From Flaveria trinervia (Eukaryota > Streptophyta > Magnoliopsida > Asterales > Asteraceae), in NCBI GenBank assembly GCA_025506515.1, contig CM046457.1:43049525-43113524 (forward strand): a stretch of DNA of 64,000 bases, in the 5' to 3' direction. Both the position numbers and the translations under genes were made by a program. A model generated the notes under the pieces. The model did not search any database, was not told where the DNA came from, and saw nothing but the letters and a program-made list of their open reading frames with translations. The stretch's first letter is position 1; each line of letters starts with the position of its first letter. Positions 1 through 11,512 of the stretch are shown here, one piece after another.

Positions 1-2286
1 GTGTGTCGGCCTATGTTGGATAAATCTATGATTATGTTTATTGATGATATCCTGATTTATTCGAAGAGTGAGATTGAGCATGGCGGTCACATTCGGGAGG
101 TTCTGAAGATGTTGAGGAGGAGAAGTTGTATGCAAAATTCTCCAAGTGCACATTTTGGTTGCGTGAAGTTCCGTTCTTGGGTCATGTGGTGAATCCTAAC
201 GGGATTATGATGGACCCGGCTAAGGTGGAGGCAGTGATGCAATTGAAGGCTCCAAAGACGTAATCCGAGATTCGTAGTTCTTGGGTTTGGCGGGCTACTA
301 CAGAAGATTCATCCAAGACTTTTCCAGATCACTTCTCCACTAACCAAGTTGACCTGAAGGATGTGTAGTTTGTATGGGGTCAAGCTCAAGAGAAGGCGTT
401 TGAAGAATTGAAGGCGAGATTGACTCAAGCTCCTGTTCTGTCAATACCAGATCGAAGTGAAGATCTGGTGGTTTATTCTGATGCTCTATTCGAGGTTGGG
501 GTGCGTCTTAATGCAGAGAGGGAAGGTTATAGCCTATGCATCCCGACTGTTGAAGGTTCATGAGGTTAATTACCCTACTCATGACTTGGAGCTAGCAGCC
601 GTGGTCTTTTCACAAATAAATTGGAGTCACTGTCTTTACGGGACGAAGTGCACCATATTCACCGACCACAACAAGCTTCAAGTACTTCTTTGAGCAGAAG
701 GATCTGAACATGAGGCAGAGATGGTGGTTGGAACTTATAAAGGATTATAATTGTGAGATCCATTACCATCCGGGCAAGGCCAATATGGTGGTTGATGCCC
801 TTAGCCGAAAAGAGAGGCCCGAGCTGATTCGGGTGAAAGCATATCAAGTAATCATGACCTCTGGTGTAATGAAGCTAGTTAAGGAGTTTCAAGATGAGGC
901 ATTAAAAGAAGATCATCTTAACTCTGAAACTATGAGAGGTCTGGTTTGGGAATTGGGCGAAAACACCTTGATGTTAAAACCCGATTTGGACGGGTGTGGA
1001 TTCCTCGATTTGGGGATCTATGGGTGAAGATCATGGATAAAGCTCACAAGACTCGATACTCCATTCATCCTGGTGCCACTAAGATGTATCAAGACATGAA
1101 GAAGAATTTGGTGGCCAGGTATGAAGCGCAACGTGGTGGAGTATGTGAGTAAATGCCTTACTTGCTTATAGGTGAAGGCCGAGCATCAAAGCCGTATGGG
1201 AAAATCCAACCTTTGGATATACCGGAATGGAAGTGGGAGCACATCCCCATGGATTTCATTACGAAGCTGCCGCGTACCCCGAAAAGGTAGGATGCCATAT
1301 GGGTGATAGTTGACCGCCTGACGAAGAGTGCTAACTTCCTATCGATCCACGAGACATATTTATCTTAGAGGTTGGCTGACCTGTTCATCAAGGAAATTGT
1401 AACTCATCATGGGGTGCCGATGTCTATTGTATCTTATCGTGACACCCAATTTACCTCCAAATTTAGGAAGAAATTCCAAGATGCCATGGGGACGAGGTTA
1501 CATCTTAGCATGGCTTATCATCCCAAACTGATGGCCAGTCAGAAAGGACCATTTAGACATTAGAAGACATGCTTCGGGCATGTGTGATTGATTTTGGGGG
1601 AAGTTGGGATGACCACCTACCGTTAGCCGAATTCTCATACAACAACAGCTATCATGCCAGCATTGGTATGCCACGATATGAGATACTATACGGTAGAAGA
1701 TGCAGAACACCCATTTGTTGGGGTGATGTTGGTCAGAAGGAATTGGGGAGCATCGAGGTAATCGAGGCTACGACTGAGAAGCTTGAAAAGATCAAGGCCT
1801 TCATGAAAGCAGCTAAAGATAGACAGTAGTCGTATGCTGATAAACGACGCAGGCCGATTGAGTTCCAGGTGGGTGACGGGTTATGTTGAAGGTCTCACCT
1901 TGGAAGGGTATCATTCGCTTTGAAAGTGGGGAAAATTGAGCCATGGTAGATAGGCTCTTTCCGAATCATTGCTCGAGTAGGAGAGGTGGCCTATAGATTG
2001 GAGTTACCAGATGAGCTAAGTGGAATTCACCCGACATTCCACGTATCTCATCTAAGGAAGTGCTTGGCAGATGAGAAATGATTGTTCCCTGGAGGATATC
2101 GAAGTAGACGAACGACTCAATTACATGGAGCAACCAGTGGCGATCATCGATCGAAAAGAGAAAAGGCTGAGAAATAAAGTGGTTCCTCTTGTGCGTGTAC
2201 AGTGGAAGCATAGGAAAGGATCCGAGTCAACGTGGGAGACTGAGGAAGAAATGAAACAGCATTACCCACGCTTGTTCAAGGAATAA
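1..2286 (+). pseudogene. pol: G1 pol remnant: RT, RNase H, integrase, chromodomain
   Basis: Reverse transcriptase active-site residues F-I-D-D lie at 37-48. RNase H follows (about 457-830: E-L-A-A-V, F-T-D-H, D-A-L-S-R), then the integrase zinc finger (from about 1046, HKTRYSIHPG) and integrase core (about 1290-1830). The core motif normally S-D-R-D reads S-Y-R-D near 1435, so a catalytic Asp is lost. The end (2071-2286) is a chromodomain-type tail with I-D-R-K-E-K, V-x-W-K-H and W-E-T-E-E-E before the stop. Frameshifts or stops occur about every 200 to 300 bases (for example near 192, 370, 693, 1152, 1290, 1563, 1830 and 2080). The family product is a polyprotein that copies element RNA and integrates the cDNA; this copy cannot make it. 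Confidence 0.9.
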
Positions 2287-2310
2287 CAGGTTTCGGGGAC
2301 GAAACCTATT

Positions 2311-2324
2311 TAAGGGGGTGGAGT
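2311..2324 (+). other. G1 polypurine tract
   Basis: Purine run TAAGGGGGTGGAGT directly before the LTR start TGTAAC. This is where plus-strand DNA synthesis is primed in LTR elements. G3 has the matching tract at its 3' LTR boundary. Confidence 0.75.
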
Positions 2325-2892
2325 TGTAACACCGGTTATTTATGTATTTTGAAGCCAACGAATGAGGAAAAAGAAATAAAGTCCAAAGTTGAGGTACCAA
2401 ACTCGCTAACGAGAGAAAGTTGGGGAAGTGGGAGTATTTAAGGGAGAGGGAAACTCTTTACCCTCTCCCCACACCCACCAAAATCAGCCAAAGAAAGAGG
2501 AGAAGAGAGAAGAAGAGAAAAAGGAGAAAAAGTTGGTTCGGTTTGGTTCAAGTGGCCAAAATTGTTGAGAAACGAGTCAAATCTAAGCTCTACTCGTTGT
2601 GTTCGCTTGTGTGAGTTCTAGGACCCCTCTTTTACTTGTTTTCAAACGATTTTGGGGCTGGAAAACATCTGAAATCGGGTTTTTGAGTGTGTGCATGTTT
2701 GACCCATTTGTGTATGTGTATGTGTGTGTATGATGCGTTTGAGTCTTGATTGTGAGCTTATGTGTGCTTGAATGGTGTTCTGGTATGCATCCCTAAGGTT
2801 TAGGATGGTAGATTTGAGCTTAAAATGGGTTTAGATGAGTGTGGAGGCTGAAAACCCTCGGCTGTAGTTGGGATGAACTGCATTGTGCATTA

Positions 2893-3195
2893 GCTAGGGC
2901 TATGCGACCGACTGGAGACCGAATGCAGGCCATACGGCCGAATAGGGTGTGATTGGGGTCCATTCGCACGATTGAAGGCCAGTTGCATGGAGGTCATGCG
3001 ATTGAAGGTCCAGTCGCATAAGTGTTCATCCGCATTAGTTCCATTCGCATGAGGTTCATCAGCATTAGTCCATTCGCACGATTGGGTGTTCATTCGCATG
3101 AGTGTTCATCCGCATTGGTTCATTCGCATGATGTTCAGTCACATGGGGGCCATGCGACTGAAGGGTGTCCATACGCCTGGATAGGGCTGTTGCAC
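2893..3195 (+). repeat. Palindromic-word array inside the G1 LTR
   Basis: About 300 bp of degenerate 10-20-bp words: CATTCGCACGATTG, CAGTCGCATA, CATCCGCATTAGTT, CATTCGCATGA, CATGCGACTGAAG. The same words recur in both G3 LTRs and in LTRs and leaders of copia S3 and S4. The array lies downstream of the LTR TATA-like site, so it is probably transcribed. Confidence 0.8.
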
Positions 3196-3610
3196 CCGAG
3201 GAAAGTGTAGTTTGACTCCTGACTTTCGGGGGAAAGTGCAGATGTAAGTTTTGACGTAAAGATGCCCGTAAGTTCATGTAAGATGACGATTGAGGCCTTA
3301 GAGAGCATGGTGGGTATGATGATGATGATGTTTCATGATAATGCATGTTATGTATGTATGTTGTTGCCTTGTATGATGTGATGACTGTATGTTATGTTCT
3401 TTGTTATGATGTATGTTTATCTTTCGTGTGGCTTTACATGTGATGTTAATGAATAAATGAAGTATCATGTACCGTAAAGTGAAAGATAAAGAAAAGAGGA
3501 ACATGAAGTAAGAATGCATGCATTAATGTGTAATGACAGTAAAGATAGTCTGGTAAGCATGATATGTACATCAGGGTCTTTCTTTGTGATTGACCATTTG
3601 CATAAAACTA

Positions 3611-3930
3611 TTGCTGCATACCTTAGGTACTATGACCACGAGGTGCGATGCACCGTTATAGAAGGTCTATGATAGGCCTAGGTCCAGAACCATGAACAGA
3701 AAGGTATCACATATGACAATGGTACACCTACATTCAACCTTATGTATAGTGACCACAAGGTGCGATGCACCGTTATAGGAGGTCTGTGACAAGCAGGTCA
3801 TAACCATGAATAGAAAGGTATTGCATAGTAAACCTAAACTTTACCTTAGGTGCTTCGACCATGAGGTGCGGCGCACCGTTATAGAAGGTCTGTGATAGGC
3901 CTAGTCTAGTACCAAGAATAGAAGGGTAAG
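3611..3930 (+). repeat. Three-copy tandem repeat (105-117 bp) in the G1 LTR
   Basis: Three direct copies, each carrying a hairpin-forming GGTGCGATGCACC (near 3642 and 3759) or GGTGCGGCGCACC (near 3864), followed by GTTATAG(A/G)AGGTCT. The 5-bp arms are kept in all copies; only the loop changes in the third. Confidence 0.75.
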
Positions 3931-4409
3931 GTTTATGGTTGATAGAAGGAAAGTAAAGAATGAAGCTGAAAGATTAAAGAATATAATAATGATATTATTT
4001 TGTATGTACGTATGATGTATGATCACGAACGAATGTGAATATAGTATGATTTTGAAAGAAAGTAAAGAACGGTTTTTACCAATGAAAAGTATGTTTTATT
4101 ATAAAACTAAACTCACTCAGCAATGCTGACTTTTTATGTGTTTCCAGTTGACAGGTAATGGTTCCTGAGGATGGCACGGGCGGTACTCAGCTCTTTTGGG
4201 ATGGCATCCATTTATATAGCGCTTTTGTTATAATGCAACATTGTAATTTTGTAACTCATTGACGGTGTATTATTTGGCAATAGTTTTTATAATGAAAGGA
4301 TATTCTTTTTGAATGTTTTCTGCTGCAACATTTTTGTAAGACAAATGTAATTATATGTTTTACGTGCGATGAGAACCCGACTGTAAGCATCCCGGAACGG
4401 GGCCTTACA

Positions 4410-4552
4410 AGAATGCCTTGTTGATGAAGCCATTTACAGTCTTCTTTTCTTTGTGTGACAATAATGTATCCAAGATTGTGTGTAGTGTTTTTCACCCAAT
4501 CAATATACTCCTCTCTTGTTGGTACACAACAAATGTTATGAAAGTGAGACAT
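4410..4552 (-). pseudogene. Possible N-terminal scrap of a MULE-type transposase gene
   Basis: On the minus strand an ATG at 4552 opens a reading of about 47 codons that runs to the G1 LTR edge. It contains T-R-E-E-Y-I-D-W-V and L-G-Y-I-I-V-T-Q-R-K, a pattern I associate with the start of plant MULE transposases and their domesticated relatives. The rest is cut off at the LTR edge. 4553-4690 upstream (in gene sense) would be promoter and leader. A second, more decayed copy is at 7685-7827. The assignment rests on a short motif and could be wrong. Confidence 0.33.
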
Positions 4553-4690
4553 TATAAATAAGAATTAGTCGGTAGATTAAAAGAAAGAGAGAGGATAAAC
4601 TTGTTACAGATAGAGAAGAGCAAGTAGGGCTTGAGCAAGGGGAGAGAGGTGGGTATGGCTATTAAAGTATATTAAAAGGGAGAAGAAATT

Positions 4691-6128
4691 TGTTTTGCAT
4701 ATGGTTAATCTGATAGCAATTATGGTGCCTCTATTTTGACCGTTAACACCATTTCACTAACATATATTCAAGTTATATGTACAATCCTTTAACATGTTCA
4801 CAACTTCTCAATACAGTATATTTTAAAGTGATATGTACGATCATCAATGTTCGTGGTTGTTTGACCATTTTTGTTTTTATAATTATTTACTACTAGCATG
4901 GTACTTGCGTCTATGTCGGGCGATTTTTTAAATTATTAAATAGTTCAAAATATGAACCATGCATTAACTAATACAAGCAAATAAAATATATAACTTTTAC
5001 ATATAACTTCCTCATACTATCATTCACCAATTCTTTTGCATTTTTTTGCTTGAGTTTCACACACATTCGATCCTAACAAAAAAAATGTCAACCATAGTTT
5101 GAATCACACACTAAATACATACATAAATATCACATATTCATGTTTTATTTTGTTGAACTATTACGTATTTATAATTTTTATTAATTTTATATTACAGTAT
5201 TATACAATAACTTTCCTGTTTGTGTTACTATAATTTGTTTAATTAATTGGTTTTTAGCCTATCCATATATCCATAAACAACTAAAATAAGCGGGAATCAA
5301 TTGTAAGCCTCATTACTTACTTTCTTATTTCTTTGTATTATTATAATAATATTGAATATTAAAAATATTACTCATACCATTTTCAAATAAAAATATATAT
5401 AATTTAATAAATTAAAGACCTATTTTTTTTATCAAAAACCACTTTTAAAACAAAATATTTTTAAAATACAGGATAACAATAACTTTTTTATCATGTTTTT
5501 TAAAACCATAATTCATAATTTTTATAAAAATAAGTTTAAGAAGAACATTATTGTTTATTTAGTTAAAATCACTATTTACAACGTATTTATAATCATATTT
5601 TCTTTAAGTATGATTTTGTAACCCATAAATTTTTATTGCTAACTATTAAATATTATATTATTCAATCTATGTTATACATGATAACTAACTAGTATTATTA
5701 TAATTAATTTTATTATTTCATAGAAGAGATAAGCGGAATATTTAGTGATGACTAATATGATGGTGCCACATGTTTTTTTTCTAATTAATCTTTTATAAGA
5801 ATAGTGAGATTCGATGAGATTAGATTATATATAAAAGTACCTACCTATACGGCCGTGTTACAACGGGTTAAACAAATAATTAAAAAAATATGTTATAGCA
5901 TGTATTTTTTAAACATGTGTGTACTTACAAACAATTTACATGTTACATAATAATGAAAATTAATTACGGTTACTAATAATAATTCTTAAAATGTTTCTTT
6001 GTATATAACATGTGATATTATACAAAAGATGTATCAATTGTATTACACGTGCTAATTTGTTTTGCATTTAACTCTTGATCTAGTCATGTGGGTGAGAATT
6101 TCTCCAAATCAAAAAAAGTTTTTTAGCC
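4691..6128. repeat. AT-rich 1.4-kb dispersed repeat, copy A
   Basis: Starts GTTTTGCATATGGTTAATCTG and ends TTTTTTAGCCAA. The same sequence recurs after the S1 LTRs at 20237 and 23006. Strongly AT-rich, no coding potential on either strand, no terminal repeats that I can pair. It contains short GC islands (TACTTGCGTCTATGTCGGGCG near 4904, TACGGCCGTGTTACAACGGG near 5850). It may be the non-coding part of a DNA transposon, possibly the same MULE as 4410-4690, but I cannot classify it. Confidence 0.7.
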
Positions 6129-6197
6129 AATGTAATTATATGTTTTACGTGCGATGAGAAACCGACTGTAAGCGTCCCGGAACGGGGCCTTACAAAT

Positions 6198-6210
6198 TGG
6201 TATCAAAGCC
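6198..6210 (+). other. G2 primer binding site (tRNA-iMet type)
   Basis: TGGTATCAAAGCC, 3 bp after the LTR end. It differs by one base (A for G) from the usual initiator-Met complement seen in S1, S3 and S4. Confidence 0.75.
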
Positions 6211-6545
6211 AAAGTTTAAGTGAAATGGGTAAATTTTCAAAATACACCTTAACTTAAACTGAGAATTGGACTAAAAGGGATGTGATGCCAATCTGAGTAG
6301 CTGCGTGTCATCAGGTATTTTCGTAAAGTTAACCGGTTTTATGTGCGCATGTTATGTGGCTAGTGTGCTTCTGTTTAGATTTTGATACTGATGTAGTCAG
6401 GATAGGAAATGCTTAGGGTATGAAGAGTAAAGTAAGTGGCTAATCATAACTGGCCACTGTAATTAGGGACTTACTATACTTGACATAAACTGAGTTGTTC
6501 CCTTGAATGACCGTGTTGGTGTTTGAATCATTCAGTGTGCGTGTG

Positions 6546-7684
6546 ATGGCCGGTGGTAGATCTTCGAAGCTTCATGGGGTGGAGGTCATGATGCTGAACC
6601 GCGGCCCAAGATAGGGAGACCCAGAGTTGAAAGGGTGGCACGAGAGTGCCAATCTAAGAGCCTCAATAAAGGAGGCTGTGGTGGATGAAGTTCATCAGGT
6701 CATGCAGACGATTATACCGTCTGTAGTGACCGAATTGATCAAGGCAGTAAAGGAAGGGGAAAGAAAGGAGAAACCAGTCCCCTCGTGGAGACGAAGCACC
6801 AGAGCCAGAAACGGTTCTCTCTGATGAGGATGGGAGGAAGAAGAAGAGCTGCTTCGGAGGCGGCACCTGGCTGTAACTATGGGGCGTTTATGAGATGCAA
6901 GCCCCCTACTTTCGATGGAAATGGCACGCTGCAGCTGCTCACCGGTGGGTGAGGGAAATGGAGGTTGTTCTTGATATCAGTGGAGTGCCATGAAGATCAA
7001 AAGGTTAAGTTCGCTACCTACTCTTTTGTGGATTTAGCTCTGTGCCGGTGGGACACATTGTCCAAGCCGAGGGTAAGCAGGGCCATTCGGGAGGATGAGA
7101 TGGTCTGAGCTAAAAAAGTTGGTGATTGAGGAGTTTTGTCCTCATCAGGAAATGGACAAGGTCGAAAGGGAGTTCCTGCAACTGGAGGCCGGAACTATGA
7201 TGCACCAGCAGTATACCACGAATTCAACGAGATGGCACGTCTGGTGCCTGATTAGGTTGACCCCTCTGTCTTGAAAAATCAACAGGTACATTTCAGGTTT
7301 GCCAGCGGATAATCGCAGGCATATGATCGCTGCCCGCGGCCGAGCACGTTTAGGTCGGCAGTGGATTCGGCAGGGAGACTGTACGATGAGAGGACGGTGG
7401 GTGGTGAGTGAATGGTAGAAAGAAGACTGGTGTGATCGAAACTGGTAGGGGAGGTTTGGTTGGGGTAATGCTCGACAGGAAACAAGAAGGCACGGGTGGA
7501 CGACCCCGCCGTGTGATCGCATCGGGTGCGGGTATAAAGAAGTGTGATAGGGTGGGAGAGAACATAGGGAGAATGTAGGCTGGGGTTAAATGTATGCTTC
7601 AAATGTTGGAAGCCTGGGCATATAACCAAGGCCTTTCGTACGGTCTGGTGTTTAACTGTGGCATGGATGGCATGGGACGGGGCC
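6546..7684 (+). pseudogene. gag: G2 gag remnant
   Basis: An ATG at 6546 opens a decayed Gag. The retrotransposon-gag domain is visible from about 6880 (Y-G-A-F-M-R-C-K-P-P-T-F-D-G) to about 7320, with a zinc knuckle near 7595-7633 (C-F-K-C-W-K-P-G-H, fourth ligand changed to Ala) and part of a second knuckle near 7648. Family role: capsid and RNA packaging. Several frameshifts and stops break it; the 3' end is joined to LTR-edge sequence by a deletion. Long minus-strand readings over this stretch are antisense shadows. Confidence 0.7.
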
Positions 7685-7968
7685 TTAAAAGAATTTGCCT
7701 TGTTGATGAAAGCCATATACAGTCTTCTTTCTTTATGTGACATAAGGTATCCAGATGGTTGTAGTGTTTTTTCACCCACCTCTACTCCTCTCTTGTTTGT
7801 ACACACAAATGTTTGAGAGTGAGACATTATAAAATAGAATTAGTAGGTAGATTAAAAGAAAGAGCAGAGGATAAACTGTTACAGATGAGCCCACGTAGAG
7901 CTTGAGCAAAGAGGAGAGAGGTGGTTTGGCTAATTAAAGTCTATGAAAATTGGGAAAAAAATCCATTT
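7685..7968 (-). pseudogene. Second copy of the MULE-like scrap (left flank of S1)
   Basis: Aligns throughout with 4410-4690 (shared blocks GCCTTGTTGATGAA, CTACTCCTCTCTTGTT, GTGAGACATTATAAA, AGATTAAAAGAAAGAG), with many small indels that destroy the minus-strand reading. At its right edge copia S1 is inserted, whereas in the first copy the AT-rich repeat follows directly. Confidence 0.6.
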
Positions 7969-8754
7969 TGTAGAGATTAATGAAGAGGCTGATGTGACCT
8001 AAACATCCAATGTCTATCCTGCATGCTACACAGTATTATGAAAAGAATGCTTAGAAGTTTCACACATGCAACCGAAATATTTTAAGTGTGAAATCTTCCG
8101 AAGCCAAGATCAATATCTTCTGAAGCCAATATGAAGTCCTCCGAAGCCTTAGAGACAAAGCCTTCCGAAGCTTCAACTTATGAAAGATAGATTTCTTCCG
8201 AATACTTTTAACACATGCTTTATCTGATGTAGTTTTCCATATAGCTGGACACCTTTCCGCTGCATCTCTGTAAGGTCACCAACTTACATGAGTTGGTGAA
8301 AGGTCCATGCTTTTGGTAACTGTACATTGAGGTCTTGAGTCTGTAACTCTCTACTTCATGTATTTATCCTTTTTGTAATAGATAAGGATGTGTGCTATGG
8401 CATGTCATAGTCACTAGTCAAAAGGCAATCTGCCTTTTGACTCTACAATTGATTTTGTTTTGTGTCTAGTTAATTGTATCCAGCTGGCTTTCAAGTATAG
8501 CCGCTGTAGGATGTAGTATAAGTATCTCATGTTCTTGTATCTTTGAATTATGCTTGTACACTTGTAATAAAACATAGAGAAGCAATATACTGCATTCTTG
8601 AAAACCATATACTTGTGTTCTTTGTGTTCTGTCTCTTTCATTACTTGTATTCTTAGTGTCTTACCTTGGTTAATCCAGTTTACTGTTTGTTAAGTTTAGT
8701 TAATCTCCTCTTTGTGTTGTTGTGTTGTAACTTACAGCCTTCAACTATCCTGCA
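7969..8754 (+). repeat. S1 5' LTR (786 bp)
   Basis: Starts TGTAGAGATTAATGAAGAGG and ends CTATCCTGCA, directly before the primer site. The U3 part holds an array of CTTCCGAAGC-type palindromes (about 8093-8200). A TATA-like GTATAAG lies near 8517, downstream of the array. It is more diverged from the two downstream LTRs (19439, 22212) than they are from each other. Confidence 0.9.
8093..8200 (+). repeat. CTTCCGAAGC word array in the S1 LTR
   Basis: Five or more copies of (C)TTCCGAAGC or close variants (TTCTGAAGC, CTCCGAAGC) spaced about 20-30 bp. Each word is an inverted repeat, CTTC-C-GAAG. The same words recur in the extended gag (about 11145-11335), upstream of the extra gene (15075-15420) and in the other two LTRs. 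Confidence 0.8.
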
Positions 8755-8756
8755 TT

Positions 8757-8768
8757 TGGTATCAGAGC
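8757..8768 (+). other. S1 primer binding site (tRNA-iMet)
   Basis: TGGTATCAGAGC, two bases after the LTR end. It is the complement of the initiator tRNA-Met 3' end used by most plant copia elements. Confidence 0.85.
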
Positions 8769-8837
8769 TTTTCAGGCTCTTGATATAAGATCTCACCATC
8801 TTAAGATCCCTCACACACACAATACTAAACTTTTCAA

Positions 8838-11512
8838 ATGGCAGCCATTTCCACTGATATGGAAATTGGAACCATGAACAAGTCCCTACTGATCACTCTT
8901 GATGAGTTTGACACCTGGCGTTTAAGAATAGAGGGTTTCATCAGGTCTCTTGATTCAATAATGTGGGAGTATATTTGAGAATGGACCTTTCATACCTAGC
9001 ACCCCTTCTTCTACTACTGGTGCTGGTATGATTCCTAAAGATCTCCTGATAAAGATAGGAGAGAGTAGAGATTGATAGAAAAGCCAGACAGCCCTTCAAA
9101 CTGCCCTTCCAAACTCTGTGTATAGAGGTTTCAAGAAGTGCAAAACAGCCAAGGCCTGTCGGATGCACTGAAACTGATGTATGAGGGTTCCTTTAAGCCA
9201 AGGAGAACAAGAAGGATCTCCTAAGCAACAGTTTGAAAACTTCACCTTCAAAACAGGTGAAACCATGACTCAGCAGTACTTCAGGTATGTTGAGATTGTG
9301 GATACCCTAGTGGATGGAGGAGTTTCTCTTGAGAAATAGATACATTGTAAGGAAGTTCATGTCCTCACTTCCTAGGCAATGGACACACTACTGTGTGGTG
9401 ATCACAGAACTAAAAATCTCAAACTCTTACTCTGACAAGGTTTATGGGATTCTCAATGGCTACCAGATGGAGATGAACATGCAAGGTTCATCTAGCAACT
9501 CCAACAATCAATGGGTTCAACCCTACATGTGGTTGAAAGGGACAGCATAGAACCCAAACATCATCTCATATCCTACCCTGACAACTCACCAAAGGGTCCT
9601 TTCATCACCTTCCAGAGACACCAAGAGAGAACTACACTCAAGAAGCCCATTCCAAGAGACAAGCTCTTCTCAAGCTTTGTGTCTTTTGATGAAAGCTATG
9701 ACAACTCTCTTTTTACTCTTGAAGACCTGGACTGTATTCATCCAGATGATCTAGAATACATGGAATAGTCCAGCAATGGCTCTTCTCACTCACAGAGCCA
9801 AGAAATTCTACAAGAGGACTGGAAGGAAGTTTCCAAGCAATGCAACAGTGGAAAGTTTTGGCCTAGACAAAGGAAAAGTCAAGTGTTACAACTGTAACTT
9901 GATGGGCCACTTGCCAGAGAGTGTAAGGCACCTAAAACAAATGGTGGCCAAACACAGTCTAGACCAACTATACTGACAAAGCTCTCTAGAATAAGAAGTC
10001 AAAGCAGTAGGCTGCTATTGCTGTTGAAGAAGGAGGCTTTGACTGGAGCTTTCAGGTGGAAGATGCTTCTCCTAACCAAGCATTGATGGCAGATCATGAT
10101 GAAGCCAAGGTATTGGAACATCTCTGTACTCCTGAATGCATTTCTAAAATTAATAGATGCAGGTCCTATAACTTGGAGATGAGATTTGATCTTGAGTCCT
10201 TAAACATTTTAAAATCTGATTTTAGAAAGTCTAAATGATTATAAACTGAAGATAGAGGACCTTGAGAAAACCATTTCAGTTCTAAAACATGAACACACAG
10301 ATTTTAGGACTAAATCAAAGATCTCATAACCAAGTTAACTGAGTGCCAGGCTGAGCTTGTGATCAGGAAAGCCAGCGTAGAAAAGAGTGTTCTTGAAGAA
10401 GAGACCTTCAAGAACATGATATCCTCATCCCTGCACAACAAAGTGTGCTATCAAAATAGACAGGGACTGGGATCCAATGAGAAAGCTCCTCCACACACAA
10501 TCTTGTCTGTAAGATCTCCTAGGTGTGGAACTTGTGAAGATGAGCTTCCTCTCATAGATCCTATAAGTGAAGAGGATGAAGAAGAGATAGAGAAGAATCC
10601 TCTGAAAAGAGTGAAGAGGATTCTAGAAGGGCCACTATCCTTCTGAGGAGAAGAAGAAGACTGTGATGACCAGTCCATGAGAAAGAACTTGATCAGAAAG
10701 AGCAAGAAAGAAGGCAAGGAGGCTCAAGAGATCAAGCCTACTTTTGACTCTAAGCAGAAACAAGTTTTCATTTCTGCAGGGTTTAAACTGAGGGATTGAA
10801 ACATCAACCAAACTCTTCTCTAAAGTTTCTGGTTCTTGTTCAAGTCATCTCAGTAACAAGAAGAAGACTGATCTACTGTGTACCACTGCTGCACAGCCTG
10901 GACCATCAAACTCCAAGAATAGTTCCCAGCCCAAAGGAACTGTCTCAGCATCTGCAAAGATGAAGGTGGAGAAGGGATGTGACCAAAGAAGTCTTGTTCC
11001 CAGCAAAAGACTCTTGTGAAGAAGAAATGAGTGTGTCATGTGTGAAAGTACCTCTCACATTGCTAAGGATTGTCCATACAATCCTAAAGGTACTGTCCAT
11101 ATGACCAAGACAAAGACTTCAAAGAGTTCTAAGAAGATTCAAGCTTCGGAAGGAAAACCTGTTTCCTTCGGAAGCTCCAAGTCTAAGAGAAGGGAAGTGG
11201 AAAATTACCTTGGAAGAAAGTTGGTCTCGAAGAAAGGAGTTCTTTCCAAAGCACTGAAGTCTGCTGCAGTGTCTGCAGAATCTTCCAAAGGTTCAGTCAT
11301 CAAAACTTCCGAAGTTCCAAAAGCTTTCGAAGTTTTGAAGGTCAAGTCCACTCCAAGGTGGTGTGGAAGTCTAAAAAAGACCAAGTGACTGAGAATTCTC
11401 CATCAACAACAGCTCAAGATCCTCTTAGCACAACCATAGGATCTATTACTGTTGAATTACCTTCTGTTATGAGCCCAAGACAAGCAAGGCTTGGGTTTCC
11501 AAATGTAACTAA
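8838..11512 (+). pseudogene. gag: S1 extended gag
   Basis: An ATG at 8838 starts a Gag reading (M-A-A-I-S-T-D, then L-D-E-F-D-T-W-R-L-R). Stops appear at about 8977 and repeatedly after. A first zinc knuckle lies near 9886 (C-Y-N-C-N-L-M-G-H, last Cys shifted out by an indel). Then comes a long C-terminal extension with a helical part (10056-10450, Leu/Glu/Lys-rich), an acidic part (10550-10630) and a second CX2CX4HX4C knuckle (C-V-M-C ... H-I-A-K-D-C) at about 11029-11070. Gag coats the RNA; a coiled-coil extension is a known Sirevirus trait. The frame ends at a TAA (11510-11512) after W-V-S-K-C-N, matching the stop position in S3 and S4. Confidence 0.8.

Larger units (their letters stand above)
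1..4409 (+). mobile_element. G1: Ty3/gypsy chromovirus (Tekay/Del-like), 3' part
   Basis: The element enters the window inside reverse transcriptase and runs through RNase H, integrase and a C-terminal chromodomain into a polypurine tract and a complete LTR that starts TGTAAC and ends CTTACA. Domain order RT-RH-IN-chromodomain is that of Ty3/gypsy; the chromodomain and the 2.1-kb LTR fit the Tekay/Del clade. Coding is broken by many stops and frameshifts, so this is an old copy. G3 on the opposite strand is a related, better preserved element and was used as the guide for domain calls. The 5' half lies left of the window. Confidence 0.93.
2325..4409 (+). repeat. G1 3' LTR (2085 bp)
   Basis: Bounded by TG...CA: starts TGTAACACC directly after the polypurine tract and ends GGGGCCTTACA. 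The end matches the LTR tail of G2 (6129-6194) and, in reverse, the LTR edges of G3. A TATA-like TATTTAAG lies near 2436, so the following GA-rich leader is probably the transcript start. A GTGAGTTCTAGGACC block near 2608 is also present in the G3 LTRs. The LTR contains a palindromic-word array (2893-3195) and a three-copy tandem repeat (3611-3930). Confidence 0.88.
6129..7684 (+). mobile_element. G2: gypsy remnant (LTR tail, primer site, gag; rest deleted)
   Basis: 6129-6194 matches the last 66 bp of the G1 LTR. It is followed by a tRNA-Met-type primer site and a gypsy gag. After the zinc knuckle the sequence jumps at about 7673 to a GGGACGGGGCCTTA block resembling the last bases of the LTR, then to the flank shared with G1. 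Everything between gag and the LTR end, plus most of the 5' LTR, is missing. Because G2 and G1 end against the same flank, the segment looks duplicated rather than independently inserted. Confidence 0.75.

Noticed and set aside
7279..7827. 182-codon minus-strand reading
   Set aside because: Runs antisense across the decayed G2 gag and the MULE-like scrap; its amino acids show no domain and the plus strand explains the region.
8757..8768. tRNA gene at the TGGTATCAGAGC sites
   Set aside because: Only 12-13 bp of tRNA-Met complement, at the fixed position after each LTR; these are primer sites.
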